Positions 1 to 8,617 are shown, numbered from the stretch's first letter. The stretch: 61,861 bases of DNA from Actinomyces oris (GCF_001937445.1 NZ_MSKS01000026.1:1-61861), one strand, 5' to 3'. The notes: generated by a model not told the origin, from the sequence alone. Made by a program: numbers and translations.

Positions 1-201
1 CCCCGCCACTACGTCCTGGCCCTGCCCTGGCAGGTCATCGAGCAGGACGACCCCGGTGAGGGAAGCGTGCACATCTACGAGCCCTCCAGCGGCGCCGTGC
101 GCCCCCTCGACCTGACTGCCCCGCGCGATCCGCACCGCCCCGGCCCCCGCGAGCTCGGCGGCTGGCCCCGCATCCTCGCCGTCATCGCGCCCGAGAACTG
201 A
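1..201 (+). CDS. C-terminal end of an unidentified protein (5' truncated by window)
   Basis: An open frame enters from the left edge and stops at TGA 199-201, giving 66 residues. They are Pro/Arg-rich, begin with a hydrophobic-aromatic stretch (HYVLALPWQVIEQ) and end in RILAVIAPEN. The codon third positions are strongly G/C, as in neighbouring real genes, which supports it as coding. No motif is recognised and the N-terminal part is outside the window, so no function is assigned. Confidence 0.55.
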   Translation, partial: PRHYVLALPWQVIEQDDPGEGSVHIYEPSSGAVRPLDLTAPRDPHRPGPRELGGWPRILAVIAPEN

Positions 202-302
202 CCATCAAGAGTATTATCCTGACTCGAGGGGTGGGAAAAGGTTCCGTCACCCTGAAAGGCGGGCACGTGTTCTCTTCTACGTTTCGGTGAGGGTGGTGCC
301 TG

Positions 303-533
303 ATGATGACTGTCAGCCATGATGTGCATCTCTGGGATGTTCAGCGAGCCGCGGCGATCATGATCCTCGCTGTTGGAGTCCTCGGGGCGGTGGCGATCCT
401 GTCGGTCCCGTTCGCCATTGGCCTGTACGGTCTGCGCGGGCTGTGGATCCCTGCGGTTCTCCTCATCCCGCTCGCCCTGCAGGGGTGGGGGCTCCGTCTC
501 CTCAAGCGCCTAGCCACGACTTTGCCCCGATGA
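303..533 (+). CDS. Small two-helix membrane protein, unknown function
   Basis: A 76-residue frame with two hydrophobic segments, roughly residues 15-40 and 43-60, and a short basic C-terminus (RLLKRLATTLPR). This layout suggests a small inner-membrane protein. A purine-rich GAGGGTGG lies about 8 nt before the ATG pair at 303/306, and either ATG could be the start. It ends 47 bp before deoC and could be co-transcribed with it. No family is recognised. The hydrophobic pattern makes it better than a chance frame, but expression is not shown by the sequence. Confidence 0.5.
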   Translation: MMTVSHDVHLWDVQRAAAIMILAVGVLGAVAILSVPFAIGLYGLRGLWIPAVLLIPLALQGWGLRLLKRLATTLPR

Positions 534-580
534 GGGCGACCGGGCCATGATGTCGTGACTGCCCACCAGGAAGGACCCCC

Positions 581-1234
581 ATGACCACGCGCGCCCGGAT
601 CGCCCGCCTCATCGACCACACCCTCCTCAAGCCCGAGGCCACCACCGCCCAGGTCAATGCGCTCATCGCCGAGGCCGCGGACCTGGGCACCTACAGCGTG
701 TGCGTCTCCCCGAGCCTCCTTCCGCTGAACCTGCCCGACGGACTGCACCTGGCCACCGTCTGCGGCTTCCCCTCCGGCGCCCACGCCACCTCCGTCAAAG
801 CCGCTGAGGCCGCCGACGCCCTGGACAAGGGCGCTGAGGAGATTGACGTGGTCGTCAACCTCCGCCTCGTCAAGGAGGGTGACGCCGACGCCGTCGAGGC
901 CGATATCCGCGGCGTGCGCGATGCCTGCCGGGGCGCCGTCCTCAAGGTCATCATCGAGTCCGCAGCCCTTACCGATGAGGAGATCGTCTCCACCTGCCGC
1001 GCCGCCGAGGCCGCGGGCGCCGACTTCGTCAAGACCTCCACCGGCTTCCACCCCGCCGGCGGCGCCTCCACCCACGCCGTCGCCCTCATGCGCGCCACGG
1101 TGGGAAACCGCCTCGGCGTTAAGGCCTCCGGCGGCATCCGCACCTCCGCCGACGCCTTGGCCATGGTCGAGGCCGGCGCCAACCGCCTGGGTCTGTCCGC
1201 CAGCGCCGCCGTCCTGGAGGGGCTGGACGACTGA
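581..1234 (+). CDS. deoC: Deoxyribose-phosphate aldolase DeoC
   Basis: This cytosolic class I aldolase cleaves 2-deoxyribose 5-phosphate to glyceraldehyde 3-phosphate and acetaldehyde in deoxynucleoside catabolism. The 217-residue protein is a full-length TIM barrel of normal family size. It begins with the family hallmark [10 protein letters not shown] (residues 11-20). The Schiff-base lysine is K151 in FVKTSTGF, the proton-relay lysine is K181 in GVKASGGIR, and the acidic partner is D89 in EIDVVVN. A good AGGAAGGA ribosome site precedes ATG 581. A hairpin at 1273-1302 follows, so it ends a transcript. Confidence 0.96.
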   Translation: MTTRARIARLIDHTLLKPEATTAQVNALIAEAADLGTYSVCVSPSLLPLNLPDGLHLATVCGFPSGAHATSVKAAEAADALDKGAEEIDVVVNLRLVKEGDADAVEADIRGVRDACRGAVLKVIIESAALTDEEIVSTCRAAEAAGADFVKTSTGFHPAGGASTHAVALMRATVGNRLGVKASGGIRTSADALAMVEAGANRLGLSASAAVLEGLDD

Positions 1235-1272
1235 CGGGAACCCTGCGTCGTCGCACATCACCGCACCTCACG

Positions 1273-1302
1273 GACGGGCCCGGCATGACAGCCGGGCCCG
1301 TC
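1273..1302 (+). terminator. Hairpin terminator after deoC
   Basis: Perfect 12-bp inverted repeat (GACGGGCCCGGC / GCCGGGCCCGTC) with a 6-nt loop, 38 bp after the deoC stop. There is no clear T-run, which is common for GC-rich actinobacterial terminators. Confidence 0.6.
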
Positions 1303-1343
1303 GACGTCCCCACTCGGCACGAATCGGGAAGGATCACCTCAAC

Positions 1344-1374
1344 TTGCCAAATTTCGGGTTCCCGAAACTATACT
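1344..1374 (+). promoter_or_regulatory. Leaderless promoter with embedded palindromic operator for the metal ABC operon
   Basis: A -10 hexamer TATACT (1369-1374) ends 7 nt before ATG 1382, so transcription should start at the start codon. TTGCCA (1344-1349) is a possible -35 with a long 19-bp spacer. Between them lies the inverted repeat TTTCGGG-TT-CCCGAAA (1352-1367), where repressor binding would block RNA polymerase. The position and palindrome type fit a metal-responsive DtxR/MntR-like or Zur-like repressor, but which family binds is inference. Confidence 0.6.
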
Positions 1375-1381
1375 CGGCTCC

Positions 1382-2584
1382 ATGAGAACCATCCCCAGTA
1401 TGAGTCGCCGCAGCGTCGCGGCGCTCGCCTGTCTCGCCCTGTCCGCTCCCGCCCTGGCTGCTTGCGGTCACAGCTCGACCTCGGCCGACGCCGCGGGAAC
1501 GGTCAAGGCGGTCGCCTCCACCACGCAGATCTGCGACTACATCACCCAGCTCGCCACCGGCGACGCCTCCAGTGACCTCTCCTTCGACCGCACCGGCGCG
1601 GACGGCAAGACCCAGCACTTCGGAGCCGACGCCGCCAAGGCCACGTCCCACCTCAAGCTCACCTGCCTGCTGGCCCCCAACGCCTCGGCGCACGAGCACG
1701 ACATGACCACAGCCCAGTCCAAGGCCCTGTCCGAGGCGGATCTCTTCTTCATCTCCGGCGTCGACCTCGAGCACTTCCTGGACTCCGCCGTTGAGTCCAC
1801 CGGCTTCAAGGGCACCATGGTAGTGACCTCCGGGATCGCCGGGGCCGTCGACGTCGATGACCTGGCCGCCCAGAAGAAGAAGGAGGAAGCCAAGCCCTAC
1901 AAGGTCGACCGGGGCAGTGCGAAGGTCGAGGTCGCCAAGTGGCCCTTCCCGCCGGAGGAGGGCGAGAGCGAGCCCGAGTTCCGCTTCGACCCGCACGTGT
2001 GGACCTCACCGAAGAACGCCATCGTCCAGGTCACCAACATCGGTGCCGCCCTGGAGAAGGCCGCCCCCGACCAGGCCGGAGTCTTCCGCAGCCACGTGGA
2101 CGCCTACGTCGCCAAGCTCAAGAAGCTCGACGAGTGGGCCGCCGGCTCCCTCAGCTCGGTGCCCCAGGACAAGCGGGTCCTGTTCACCAGCCACGACGCC
2201 TTCGGCTATTTCAGCAAGGAGTTCGGCGTCAAGTTCGAGGGCGCCGCCCTGTCCGACTTCAACGCCCAGCAGGACGCCACCGCCGACAAGATCCAGCAGA
2301 CCGCGGACAAGGTCAAGGCCTCCGGGGCGGTGGCGATCTTCGCTGAGAACTCCAACAACCCCAAGTCCATCCAGAAGGTCGCCGAGGTCGCCGGCGTCAA
2401 GGCGGTCATCGGTGACGATGCCCTCTACGGCGACTCCCTGGGGACCCCCGGATCCGACGGCGAGACCTACATCGGCTCCATCCTCCACAACGTCTCCAAC
2501 CTCACCAAGGCCTGGGGCGGTACGGTCACCGAGATCCCCGCCGACCTCGCCCAGTGGACCCCCAAGGCCTCCGACGTCAAGTGA
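1382..2584 (+). CDS. Zinc/manganese ABC transporter substrate-binding lipoprotein (ZnuA/TroA family)
   Basis: This extracytoplasmic, lipid-anchored receptor captures Zn2+ or Mn2+ for the permeases encoded downstream. The 400 residues begin with a signal peptide and lipobox ending at C28 (LSAPALAAC). Candidate metal ligands fall in the cluster A-I order: H104 or H106 in a HEHD stretch, H205 in DPHVW, H271 in TSHDAFGYF and an aspartate near 345-351 (GDDALYGD). The acidic, lysine-rich loop around 158-198 is a family-typical variable insert. ATG 1382 is chosen because a -10 element sits exactly 7 nt upstream; a second ATG at 1400 has no ribosome site. It is the first gene of a four-gene operon. 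Zn versus Mn cannot be decided from sequence alone. Confidence 0.92.
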   Translation: MRTIPSMSRRSVAALACLALSAPALAACGHSSTSADAAGTVKAVASTTQICDYITQLATGDASSDLSFDRTGADGKTQHFGADAAKATSHLKLTCLLAPNASAHEHDMTTAQSKALSEADLFFISGVDLEHFLDSAVESTGFKGTMVVTSGIAGAVDVDDLAAQKKKEEAKPYKVDRGSAKVEVAKWPFPPEEGESEPEFRFDPHVWTSPKNAIVQVTNIGAALEKAAPDQAGVFRSHVDAYVAKLKKLDEWAAGSLSSVPQDKRVLFTSHDAFGYFSKEFGVKFEGAALSDFNAQQDATADKIQQTADKVKASGAVAIFAENSNNPKSIQKVAEVAGVKAVIGDDALYGDSLGTPGSDGETYIGSILHNVSNLTKAWGGTVTEIPADLAQWTPKASDVK

Positions 2585-2591
2585 GGAACGT

Positions 2592-3419
2592 ATGACCGGC
2601 CCCCGTGATCGCACTCCAGACATGACTACCTTGACCACTCCGACCGCTGCTGCCGAGCCGGTCGTCACCCTGGAGGACGCCTCCTTCTCCTACGGCTCCT
2701 CCACCGTGCTCACCGGCGTCACCGGTCGGGTCTCGGCCGGGCAGGCCCTCGCCCTCGTGGGCCCCAACGGCTCGGGCAAGACGACACTCATGCGGGCACT
2801 GCTCGGCATGGTGACCATCAGCAGAGGCCGGGTGCGTGTCAACGGGGCGGCACCGGGCAGAGCGCCCCGGGGGTCGGTCGGATACGTTCCTCAGCTCAGC
2901 GACCTCGACCCCACTTTCCCCGTCACCGTGCGGGAGGTGGTCCAGATGGGCATGTACTCCCAGCTCGGCATCCTGCGGCGCCCCGGCGCCGAGGCCCGTC
3001 GTCGGGCGCTGGAGGCCCTTGAGAGCGTGGGGCTGGCCGACCGCGCTGACAGGCGCTTCGGCACCCTGTCCGGCGGCCAGCAGCAACGCGTCCTCGTGGC
3101 GCGCTGCGTGGCCGCCCGGCCCCGCCTCATCCTCCTCGATGAGCCCTTCAATGGCCTGGACCAGCCCAACCGCGAGGCCCTGCTGTCCATCATCACCGAC
3201 CTCAAGGACCAGGGCATCTCCCTGATCATCTCCACCCATGACCTCGTCCTGGCCCAGGAGACCTGCGAGCAGGCGGCCCTCCTGGCCGGACGTCAGATCG
3301 CCTTCGGGCCGCGCGACGACGTGCTCGTGGCCCGCTACATCGATGAGGCCTACGGCGGCCACGGCACCACCCGGCTGCTGGGGCTGCGCTCCGGCGTGGA
3401 CACGCAGGAGCGGTCATGA
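2592..3419 (+). CDS. Zinc/manganese ABC transporter ATP-binding protein
   Basis: The cytoplasmic ATPase that powers metal import. In the 275-residue product the Walker A is GPNGSGKT (57-64), the Q-loop is Q101, the signature is LSGGQ (159-163), Walker B is LILLDEP (179-185) and the H-loop is H216 in STHD. All catalytic elements are intact. ATG 2592 follows the previous stop by 7 nt with GAGGAA just upstream; ATG 2622 (residue 11) is an alternative start. Its stop overlaps the next ATG as ATGA at 3416-3419, indicating translational coupling with the permease. Confidence 0.93.
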   Translation: MTGPRDRTPDMTTLTTPTAAAEPVVTLEDASFSYGSSTVLTGVTGRVSAGQALALVGPNGSGKTTLMRALLGMVTISRGRVRVNGAAPGRAPRGSVGYVPQLSDLDPTFPVTVREVVQMGMYSQLGILRRPGAEARRRALEALESVGLADRADRRFGTLSGGQQQRVLVARCVAARPRLILLDEPFNGLDQPNREALLSIITDLKDQGISLIISTHDLVLAQETCEQAALLAGRQIAFGPRDDVLVARYIDEAYGGHGTTRLLGLRSGVDTQERS

Positions 3420-4474
3420 GTGAGGCGATGACGCTCTTCAGCCAGGCCCTCGAGCAGCTGCGCCTGGCGGCCGTCAACGTCCCCGGGCTCACGGAGCTGG
3501 CTCAGTTCCCCTTCCTCTTCCGCCCCCTGGTGATGTTGGTGCTTCTGGGCGTCGTCGCCGGCGTCATCGGCGTCATCGTCAACCTGCGCAGCGCCGAGTT
3601 CAGTGCCGAGGCCATGGTGCACGCCGTCTTCCCCGGAATCGTCGCCGGCGCCGTCTACTGGGGGATCGACGCGATCATCCCGGCGGCCTCCGTTGTCGCC
3701 GTCGCCGCGGCCCTGGTCCTGACCATCGTCTCCCACCGCTCTCGTCGGGGTGAGGCCTCCGAGGCCGGCACCGCCGTCGTCCTCACCAGCTTCTTCTCCA
3801 TCGGGCTCATCCTGTCCCTGGCCAAAGGCGACATGTCCGGCCAGCTCGAGGCCCTCATGTTCGGCCGCCTCCTGGAGGTCACCGATGCGCGCCTGGCCCA
3901 GGCGCTCATCGTGTGCGCCGTCGCGCTGCTGCTCATTGCGGCGACCTGGAAGGAGCAGGTCGCCTACGCCTTCGACCGCACCGGTGCCCGCGCCTCCGGG
4001 CTGAGGATCCTCGCACTCGACCTGGTCCTCAACACCGCCATCGCGGCCGCGGTCGTCTCCGCCTCGACCGCGGTGGGCATCCTCCTGGTCATCGGCTACC
4101 TCGTCATCCCCGGCGCGACGGCGCGCGTCCTCGCCTCCCGGGCGCGCACCATGGTCGTTGTCGCCATCGCCGTCGGTGTGGGCGGCGGATACCTCGGAAT
4201 GCTGCTCATGGTCCTGCCCGAGACCCTCGACAAGCCGATCTCCCCGCAGGCCACCGTGGCCCTGGTGATGACCGGAATCCTCCTGCTCGCCGTCGGCGTC
4301 TCCACCGCGCGCGAACGGCTGGACAGGATCCGCCACCGCGATCACTCGACGCAGCCGGTCACGGTTGCGGCGGCCTCGACGACGGCGGATACGGAGGCCA
4401 CCACTGATCGCGCCGGGGGAGCGGAGGACTCGGCGAGCGGCGTGACCCCGGTGGCCGAGAGGAGCCGAGTATGA
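3416..4474 (+). CDS. Zinc/manganese ABC transporter permease 1 (ABC-3 family)
   Basis: An integral membrane permease of the ZnuB/MntB (ABC-3) family. The 352 residues hold multiple hydrophobic helices from about residue 30 to 300, with the family-typical VNLRSAEFSAEAMVHAVFPG segment and a GYLVIPGATARVLASR stretch. About 50 hydrophilic C-terminal residues (Ala/Thr/Glu-rich) extend past the last helix. It starts on an ATGA overlap with the ATPase gene and ends on an ATGA overlap with the second permease. The two permeases probably form a heterodimer. Confidence 0.92.
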   Translation: MSEAMTLFSQALEQLRLAAVNVPGLTELAQFPFLFRPLVMLVLLGVVAGVIGVIVNLRSAEFSAEAMVHAVFPGIVAGAVYWGIDAIIPAASVVAVAAALVLTIVSHRSRRGEASEAGTAVVLTSFFSIGLILSLAKGDMSGQLEALMFGRLLEVTDARLAQALIVCAVALLLIAATWKEQVAYAFDRTGARASGLRILALDLVLNTAIAAAVVSASTAVGILLVIGYLVIPGATARVLASRARTMVVVAIAVGVGGGYLGMLLMVLPETLDKPISPQATVALVMTGILLLAVGVSTARERLDRIRHRDHSTQPVTVAAASTTADTEATTDRAGGAEDSASGVTPVAERSRV

Positions 4475-5361
4475 GGATCGGGTTCGACATCCTCCTGCTG
4501 CCCATCATCGAGGTCGTTCTCATGGGACTGCTGGCCGGGCTCGTGGGCGCGCTCGCACTGGTCCATCGCCGGATCTTCTTCACCGAGTCACTCACCCACG
4601 CGACCTTCCCCGGAGCGATCGTCGGTGTGGTCGCCGCCGCCTGGTTCTCGCGGGCGGCCCTCGGCCAGCGCGCCGACTTCACCCTCCTGTCCACGCTGGT
4701 TCTGGTGGGAGCCGCCTTCATGTGCCTGCCAATGATCTGGCTCATGCGGCGCCTCTCCCAGGTTCCCGGGATCTCCTCCCAGTCGGCAGCCGGCGTCGTC
4801 CTCACCTTCGGATTCGCCCTGGGCTACTTCCTCAACAAGTGGTTCGCCCCGCTGCCGATCAAGGTGGACTCCTTCCTGGCCGGATCCGTGCTCAACGTCA
4901 ACCACATCGATGTCATCGCCGCCGGAGTCGTCCTGGCGATGACGATCCTCGTGCTCCTAGTAGGCGGACGGTTCCTCACCTTCTACAGCTTCGACCCGCT
5001 GGGGTACCGCGCCAGCGGGCTGAACCCCGCCTGGGCCGAGGGGACCGTCATGGTCATGATCACCCTGACCATCGTGATGCTCGTTCCCGCCGTCGGCACG
5101 ATTCTGCCCATCGCGCTCATCGCCGCGCCCGCGGCCGCTCTGGCGCCGTGGACGCGCACCATGCGCCAGCTGCTGATCGGTGCCCCGGTGCTGGGGGCGG
5201 CCTCGGCCCTGGCCGGGCTGCTGATCGCGGTGCAGCTGAACCTGTCCGCCGGTGGGGTCATCGCGGTGACCTCCGGAGTGGTCTACCTGGTCTCGGCCCT
5301 GGTCCACTGGTCCGTGATGAGCGGAGTCTGGGTGCGAGTGCCGCTGCTACGCCGGGGCTGA
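4471..5361 (+). CDS. Zinc/manganese ABC transporter permease 2 (ABC-3 family)
   Basis: Second membrane permease of the operon, 296 residues with multiple predicted helices. It carries the same family signatures as its partner: RIFFTESLTHATFPG near residue 31 and a LIAAPAAALAPWTRTM segment near the C-terminal third. Translation is coupled to the preceding permease by a 4-nt ATGA overlap. It is the last gene of the operon; the convergent phosphohexomutase gene ends 71 bp away. Confidence 0.92.
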   Translation: MRIGFDILLLPIIEVVLMGLLAGLVGALALVHRRIFFTESLTHATFPGAIVGVVAAAWFSRAALGQRADFTLLSTLVLVGAAFMCLPMIWLMRRLSQVPGISSQSAAGVVLTFGFALGYFLNKWFAPLPIKVDSFLAGSVLNVNHIDVIAAGVVLAMTILVLLVGGRFLTFYSFDPLGYRASGLNPAWAEGTVMVMITLTIVMLVPAVGTILPIALIAAPAAALAPWTRTMRQLLIGAPVLGAASALAGLLIAVQLNLSAGGVIAVTSGVVYLVSALVHWSVMSGVWVRVPLLRRG

Positions 5362-5432
5362 GCCCGCCGATCCTGTGCGGGTGCTCCCAGCGACGCCGGA
5401 GCGAGGCTCGCGGCAGGGCCGAAGGCCGGCTC

Positions 5433-7172
5433 TCAGGCGGCGATCCCCAGGACGCCGCGCAGGTCGGCCTTGATGGCCTCCAGGCGCTCAGCGGCCGCCT
5501 TGCGCACCTGCGCCACCGGAGTGCCATTCGTCGGCAGAATCACCTCGCAGTAGCACTTGAGCTTGGGCTCTGTCCCCGAGGGGCGCACGACCACCCGGTC
5601 ATCCGAGGCCGTCACCCACACCAGCCCGTTCGTGGGGGGCAGGGTGCCGCCGTTACCGTCCGAGACGCCGTCGAGCAGATCCACCGTCGTGGTGACCGGG
5701 GAGCCGGCAAGCTTGGCCGGTGCCCCGCCCGAACGCAGGCGCTCCATGGTGCTGGTAATGATGTCGAGGTCCTCGACCCGCATGCTCAATGGGCTCGTGG
5801 CGTGCAGCCCGTGCTCGCGTGCGAGCCGGTTGAGCAGATCCTGCAGGGTCCGGCCCTGCTGCTTGAGCACGGAGGTCAGCACCGCCAACCGCACCGAGGC
5901 GGAGATACCGTCCTTGTCCCGCACCGCGGCGGGATCGACGCAGTACCCCAGTGCCTCCTCGTAGCCGAAGACCAGGCCCGGCTCCCGACTGATCCACTTG
6001 AAACCCGTCAGGGTGCGGCGGAAGCCCAAGCCGTGGGACTGGGCGATCCGGCGCAGCAGGCGGGAGGAGACCACGGAGCAGGCCAGGACCCCGTTGCCGG
6101 CGAAAGCGGCCAGCTCGGCGGCCTGCTCCCCCAGGAGCGCGCCGACCTCATCGCCTGTCAGCTGACGCCAGCCACCGGGAGCGTCCTCGTCCGGGATCGC
6201 CGCCGAGCAACGGTCAGCGTCAGGATCGTTGGCGATCACCAGGTCCGCATCGACCTGCCGGGCCTTATCCAGCGCCAGGTCCAGCGCCCCGGGCTCCTCC
6301 GGGTTGGGGAAGGCGACCGTCGGGAAGTCCGGATCCGGCTCGAACTGCTCGGCCACCTCGACGACGTCGGTGAACCCGGCTCGCGCGAGCACCTCCCGGC
6401 AGGTGGCCCCGCCCACGCCGTGCATCGCCGTCAGCACGATCCTCACCGGGGCGGGGGCCGTCATCCGGGCCGCCTGAGCGGCCCGCTCGATGTACTCCTC
6501 CCGGATCTGCGGGTCGACCGTCTCCCAGCCCGACTGCGGGCGGGGTACGGAGGACACCGGGCCGACGGCGTCGATCGCCGCAGCGATCTGGCTGTCATAG
6601 GGGGGAACGATCTGGGCTCCCTGCCCCGAGTCGGTTACGGCCCGCCCGCCCAGGTAGACCTTGTAGCCGTTGTCCTGCGGCGGGTTGTGCGAGGCCGTGA
6701 CCATGACGCCGGCGTCGGCCTCCAGGCGCCGCAGCGCGAAGGCGAGCACCGGGGTGGGGCAGTGCGACTCGAAGAGAATGGCCCGTCCGCCCGCGCCGGT
6801 GACGACCGCGGCCGTATCGCGGGCGAACTGCTCAGAGTTGTGGCGGGCGTCGTAGCCGATGACCACGCTGAAACCCTCACCGAGACGGTCCTTGAGGTAC
6901 GCGGACAGGCCTGCTGCGGCGCGGATGACGACGACCCGGTTCATCCGGTTGGGGCCGCCGCCCAGGCGGCCGCGCAAGCCGGCTGTGCCGAAGGCGAGGG
7001 TGCCGCTGAAGGCATCACTGAGTGCCCTGCGAGCCGCCTGGGCCTGCTCGCCATGAGAGCGGGCGGTGCTCAGGAGCTCAGTGAGCTCGGCGCGAGTGGC
7101 GGGATCCGGATCGTCCTGGATCCACGCGTCCACGGCAACGTCGTCGTACACATCTTCAGGGCCTCGGGTCAT
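5433..7172 (-). CDS. Phosphohexomutase (phosphoglucomutase/phosphomannomutase, PGM2-like)
   Basis: This alpha-D-phosphohexomutase interconverts hexose 1- and 6-phosphates in the cytosol, feeding glycogen, trehalose and cell-wall sugar synthesis. All four family loops are present in 579 residues: catalytic phosphoserine S161 in TASHNP, metal loop DPDADR (317-322), sugar-specificity loop GYEEALGY (403-410) and phosphate-binding RPSGTEPK (530-537). The specificity loop and length fit the PGM2/ManB-type group rather than short phosphoglucosamine mutases. Start ATG 7172 is chosen because TACCGT lies 7 nt upstream, a leaderless arrangement. A GTG at 7244 would add 24 residues with no ribosome site. 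The preferred sugar (glucose or mannose) is not decided here. Confidence 0.92.
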   Translation of the reverse strand: MTRGPEDVYDDVAVDAWIQDDPDPATRAELTELLSTARSHGEQAQAARRALSDAFSGTLAFGTAGLRGRLGGGPNRMNRVVVIRAAAGLSAYLKDRLGEGFSVVIGYDARHNSEQFARDTAAVVTGAGGRAILFESHCPTPVLAFALRRLEADAGVMVTASHNPPQDNGYKVYLGGRAVTDSGQGAQIVPPYDSQIAAAIDAVGPVSSVPRPQSGWETVDPQIREEYIERAAQAARMTAPAPVRIVLTAMHGVGGATCREVLARAGFTDVVEVAEQFEPDPDFPTVAFPNPEEPGALDLALDKARQVDADLVIANDPDADRCSAAIPDEDAPGGWRQLTGDEVGALLGEQAAELAAFAGNGVLACSVVSSRLLRRIAQSHGLGFRRTLTGFKWISREPGLVFGYEEALGYCVDPAAVRDKDGISASVRLAVLTSVLKQQGRTLQDLLNRLAREHGLHATSPLSMRVEDLDIITSTMERLRSGGAPAKLAGSPVTTTVDLLDGVSDGNGGTLPPTNGLVWVTASDDRVVVRPSGTEPKLKCYCEVILPTNGTPVAQVRKAAAERLEAIKADLRGVLGIAA

Positions 7173-7472
7173 ATCCGTGACGGTACCGCGCCAGAACTTC
7201 TGGAAACGCTCACAATGACGCTCCTCACTGGTGTTTCCAAACACAAGGAGAATTCAGTCACCAAAATGACGGAACATACCTAAAGATAAGATTTCTTGAG
7301 TTAAATTGGCAGTATAATTCGAGGTTGTTTTGAGAGTCCTGAGAGGTGTGTTGATGTTGAGAAGGAAGTGGGTGGCGGGAACGAATGTCTGGGACTTTTG
7401 TCTCCCATGTGTCCTTGGCTCCTGAGCGTCGAACACGTCGCCGCCTGGCCAGGATTAAGGGATCATGGCGCC
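7173..7472. other. Divergent intergenic region with AT-rich core and operator-like sites
   Basis: This 300-bp gap separates the divergent phosphohexomutase and LOG genes. TACCGT (7180-7185, minus) is the likely -10 for the mutase. TGGAAACGCTCACA (7201-7214) matches the catabolite-response (LacI/CcpA-type) operator pattern at all but one position. GTGTTT-CC-AAACAC (7231-7244) is a perfect inverted repeat. The 7260-7345 stretch is unusually AT-rich and contains TATAAT (7313-7318) without a well-spaced -35. No gene is visible. Confidence 0.4.
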
Positions 7473-8228
7473 ATGAGTACACGCGAGTCCTACCGCAAGG
7501 GACCAGTGGTGCTGCGCGGCACCCAGATCCCCACCCAGACCACCGACGCACGCCTGCTGAGCAGTGACGCCGACGCCGAGTGGCTCCACGCCGACCCGTG
7601 GCGGGTCATGCGCATCCAGGCGGAGTTCGTCGAGGGCTTCGGGGCGCTGGCGGAGCTGGGGGCGGCCATCAGCGTCTTCGGCTCGGCCCGCAGCAAGCCC
7701 GAGGACCCCGCCTACCGCGTGGCCATGGAGGTCGGCGCCGGGCTGGCGCGCGCCGGCTACGCCGTCATCACCGGAGGCGGCCCCGGCATGATGGAGGCCG
7801 CCAACCGCGGGTGCCACGAGGCCGGTGGAACCTCGGTGGGGCTGGGCATTGAGCTGCCCCATGAGCAGGGCATGAACGAGTACGTCGACCTCGGGGTCAA
7901 CTTCCGCTACTTCTTCGCCCGCAAGACCATGTTCGTCAAGTACTCCGACGGATTCGTCGTCATGCCCGGCGGAATGGGGACCCTCGACGAGCTCTTCGAG
8001 GCCCTCACCCTGGTCCAGACGCAGAAGATCTCCTCCTTCCCCATCGTCCTGGTGGACAGCGGCTACTGGGGCGGGCTGCTGGAGTGGCTGCGCACCACGA
8101 TGGTCGCGCGCGGCATGATCTCTTCGGCTGACCCCGACCTGCTGCATGTTGCCGACGACGCCGAGGCCGCCGTGGACTATGTGGTCAGTGCTGCCCGCCG
8201 ACTGCGTGATGGCCGGGCTGGTGCGTGA
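7473..8228 (+). CDS. LOG-family protein (TIGR00730), putative nucleoside monophosphate phosphoribohydrolase
   Basis: A Rossmann-fold protein of the LONELY GUY family, whose characterised members hydrolyse nucleoside or cytokinin 5'-monophosphates to base and ribose 5-phosphate. In 251 residues it has the glycine-rich GGGPGMMEAANRG (101-113) and the diagnostic PGGMGTLDE (165-173), which bind phosphate and carry the catalytic glutamate. Start ATG 7473 is preceded by AAGGGA at about 10 nt; the frame upstream is open but lacks family residues. Substrate in bacteria is often uncertain, so cytokinin activation should not be assumed. Confidence 0.88.
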   Translation: MSTRESYRKGPVVLRGTQIPTQTTDARLLSSDADAEWLHADPWRVMRIQAEFVEGFGALAELGAAISVFGSARSKPEDPAYRVAMEVGAGLARAGYAVITGGGPGMMEAANRGCHEAGGTSVGLGIELPHEQGMNEYVDLGVNFRYFFARKTMFVKYSDGFVVMPGGMGTLDELFEALTLVQTQKISSFPIVLVDSGYWGGLLEWLRTTMVARGMISSADPDLLHVADDAEAAVDYVVSAARRLRDGRAGA

Positions 8229-8333
8229 ATCGTGTCATGGCGGACCCATCATCGAACGTCGCACCTTGAATGTCGTAGAATATGACAGGTCGCGCGGCGA
8301 TGTGCCCGCGCAGCACTGACGAAAGGTGAGCAC

Positions 8334-8501
8334 ATGGCTGCCATGAAGCCCCGGACCGGAGACGGCCCCCTCGAAGTCGTCAAGGAAGGCCGCGCCATCA
8401 TCATGCGGGTTCCGCTTGAGGGCGGTGGTCGACTCGTCCTCGAGATCACGGCTGATGAGGTCAAGGCACTCGGAGAGGCTCTGGCCAACGCCAAGATCTG
8501 A
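8334..8501 (+). CDS. DUF3117 protein, conserved actinobacterial small protein
   Basis: A 55-residue protein beginning MAAMKPRTGDGPLEVVKEG and ending LGEALANAKI. It matches the near-invariant actinobacterial DUF3117 family over its full length. ATG 8334 is preceded by a strong AAAGGTGAG ribosome site. It stands alone between the LOG gene and a bidirectional terminator. Function is unknown. The expected fold is a small beta-rich domain followed by a C-terminal helix (EITADEVKALGEALANA). Identification is by recognition of the conserved sequence. Confidence 0.9.
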   Translation: MAAMKPRTGDGPLEVVKEGRAIIMRVPLEGGGRLVLEITADEVKALGEALANAKI

Positions 8502-8584
8502 GCGATCCAGGCACCCCGGGGCAGCCGGTACCACTCGGTCCTCGGGGCCGAGTAGCCGGTGGCCGAGTCACCCAGCCTCACGAG

Positions 8585-8617
8585 AGAGGGTCGGACCCCA
8601 TGCGGGTCCGACCCTCT
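8585..8617. terminator. Bidirectional terminator between DUF3117 and O-methyltransferase genes
   Basis: Perfect 14-bp inverted repeat (AGAGGGTCGGACCC) with a 5-nt loop, placed between two convergent genes, so it can serve both. Confidence 0.85.

Noticed and set aside
341-1261. Long minus-strand frames opposite deoC and many other genes
   Set aside because: They are Gly/Ala/Asp- or Arg/Pro-rich mirror frames of high-GC coding sequence, overlap confidently identified genes completely, and show no family motifs.
4722-7283. An 853-residue plus-strand frame across the permease and phosphohexomutase
   Set aside because: It lies antisense to the mutase and out of frame with the permease, both of which show full catalytic or membrane signatures.
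7313-7318. TATAAT as a confident promoter for the LOG gene
   Set aside because: The only -35-like TTGAGT is 11 bp away, too close for a normal spacer, and the distance to the start is about 155 nt.
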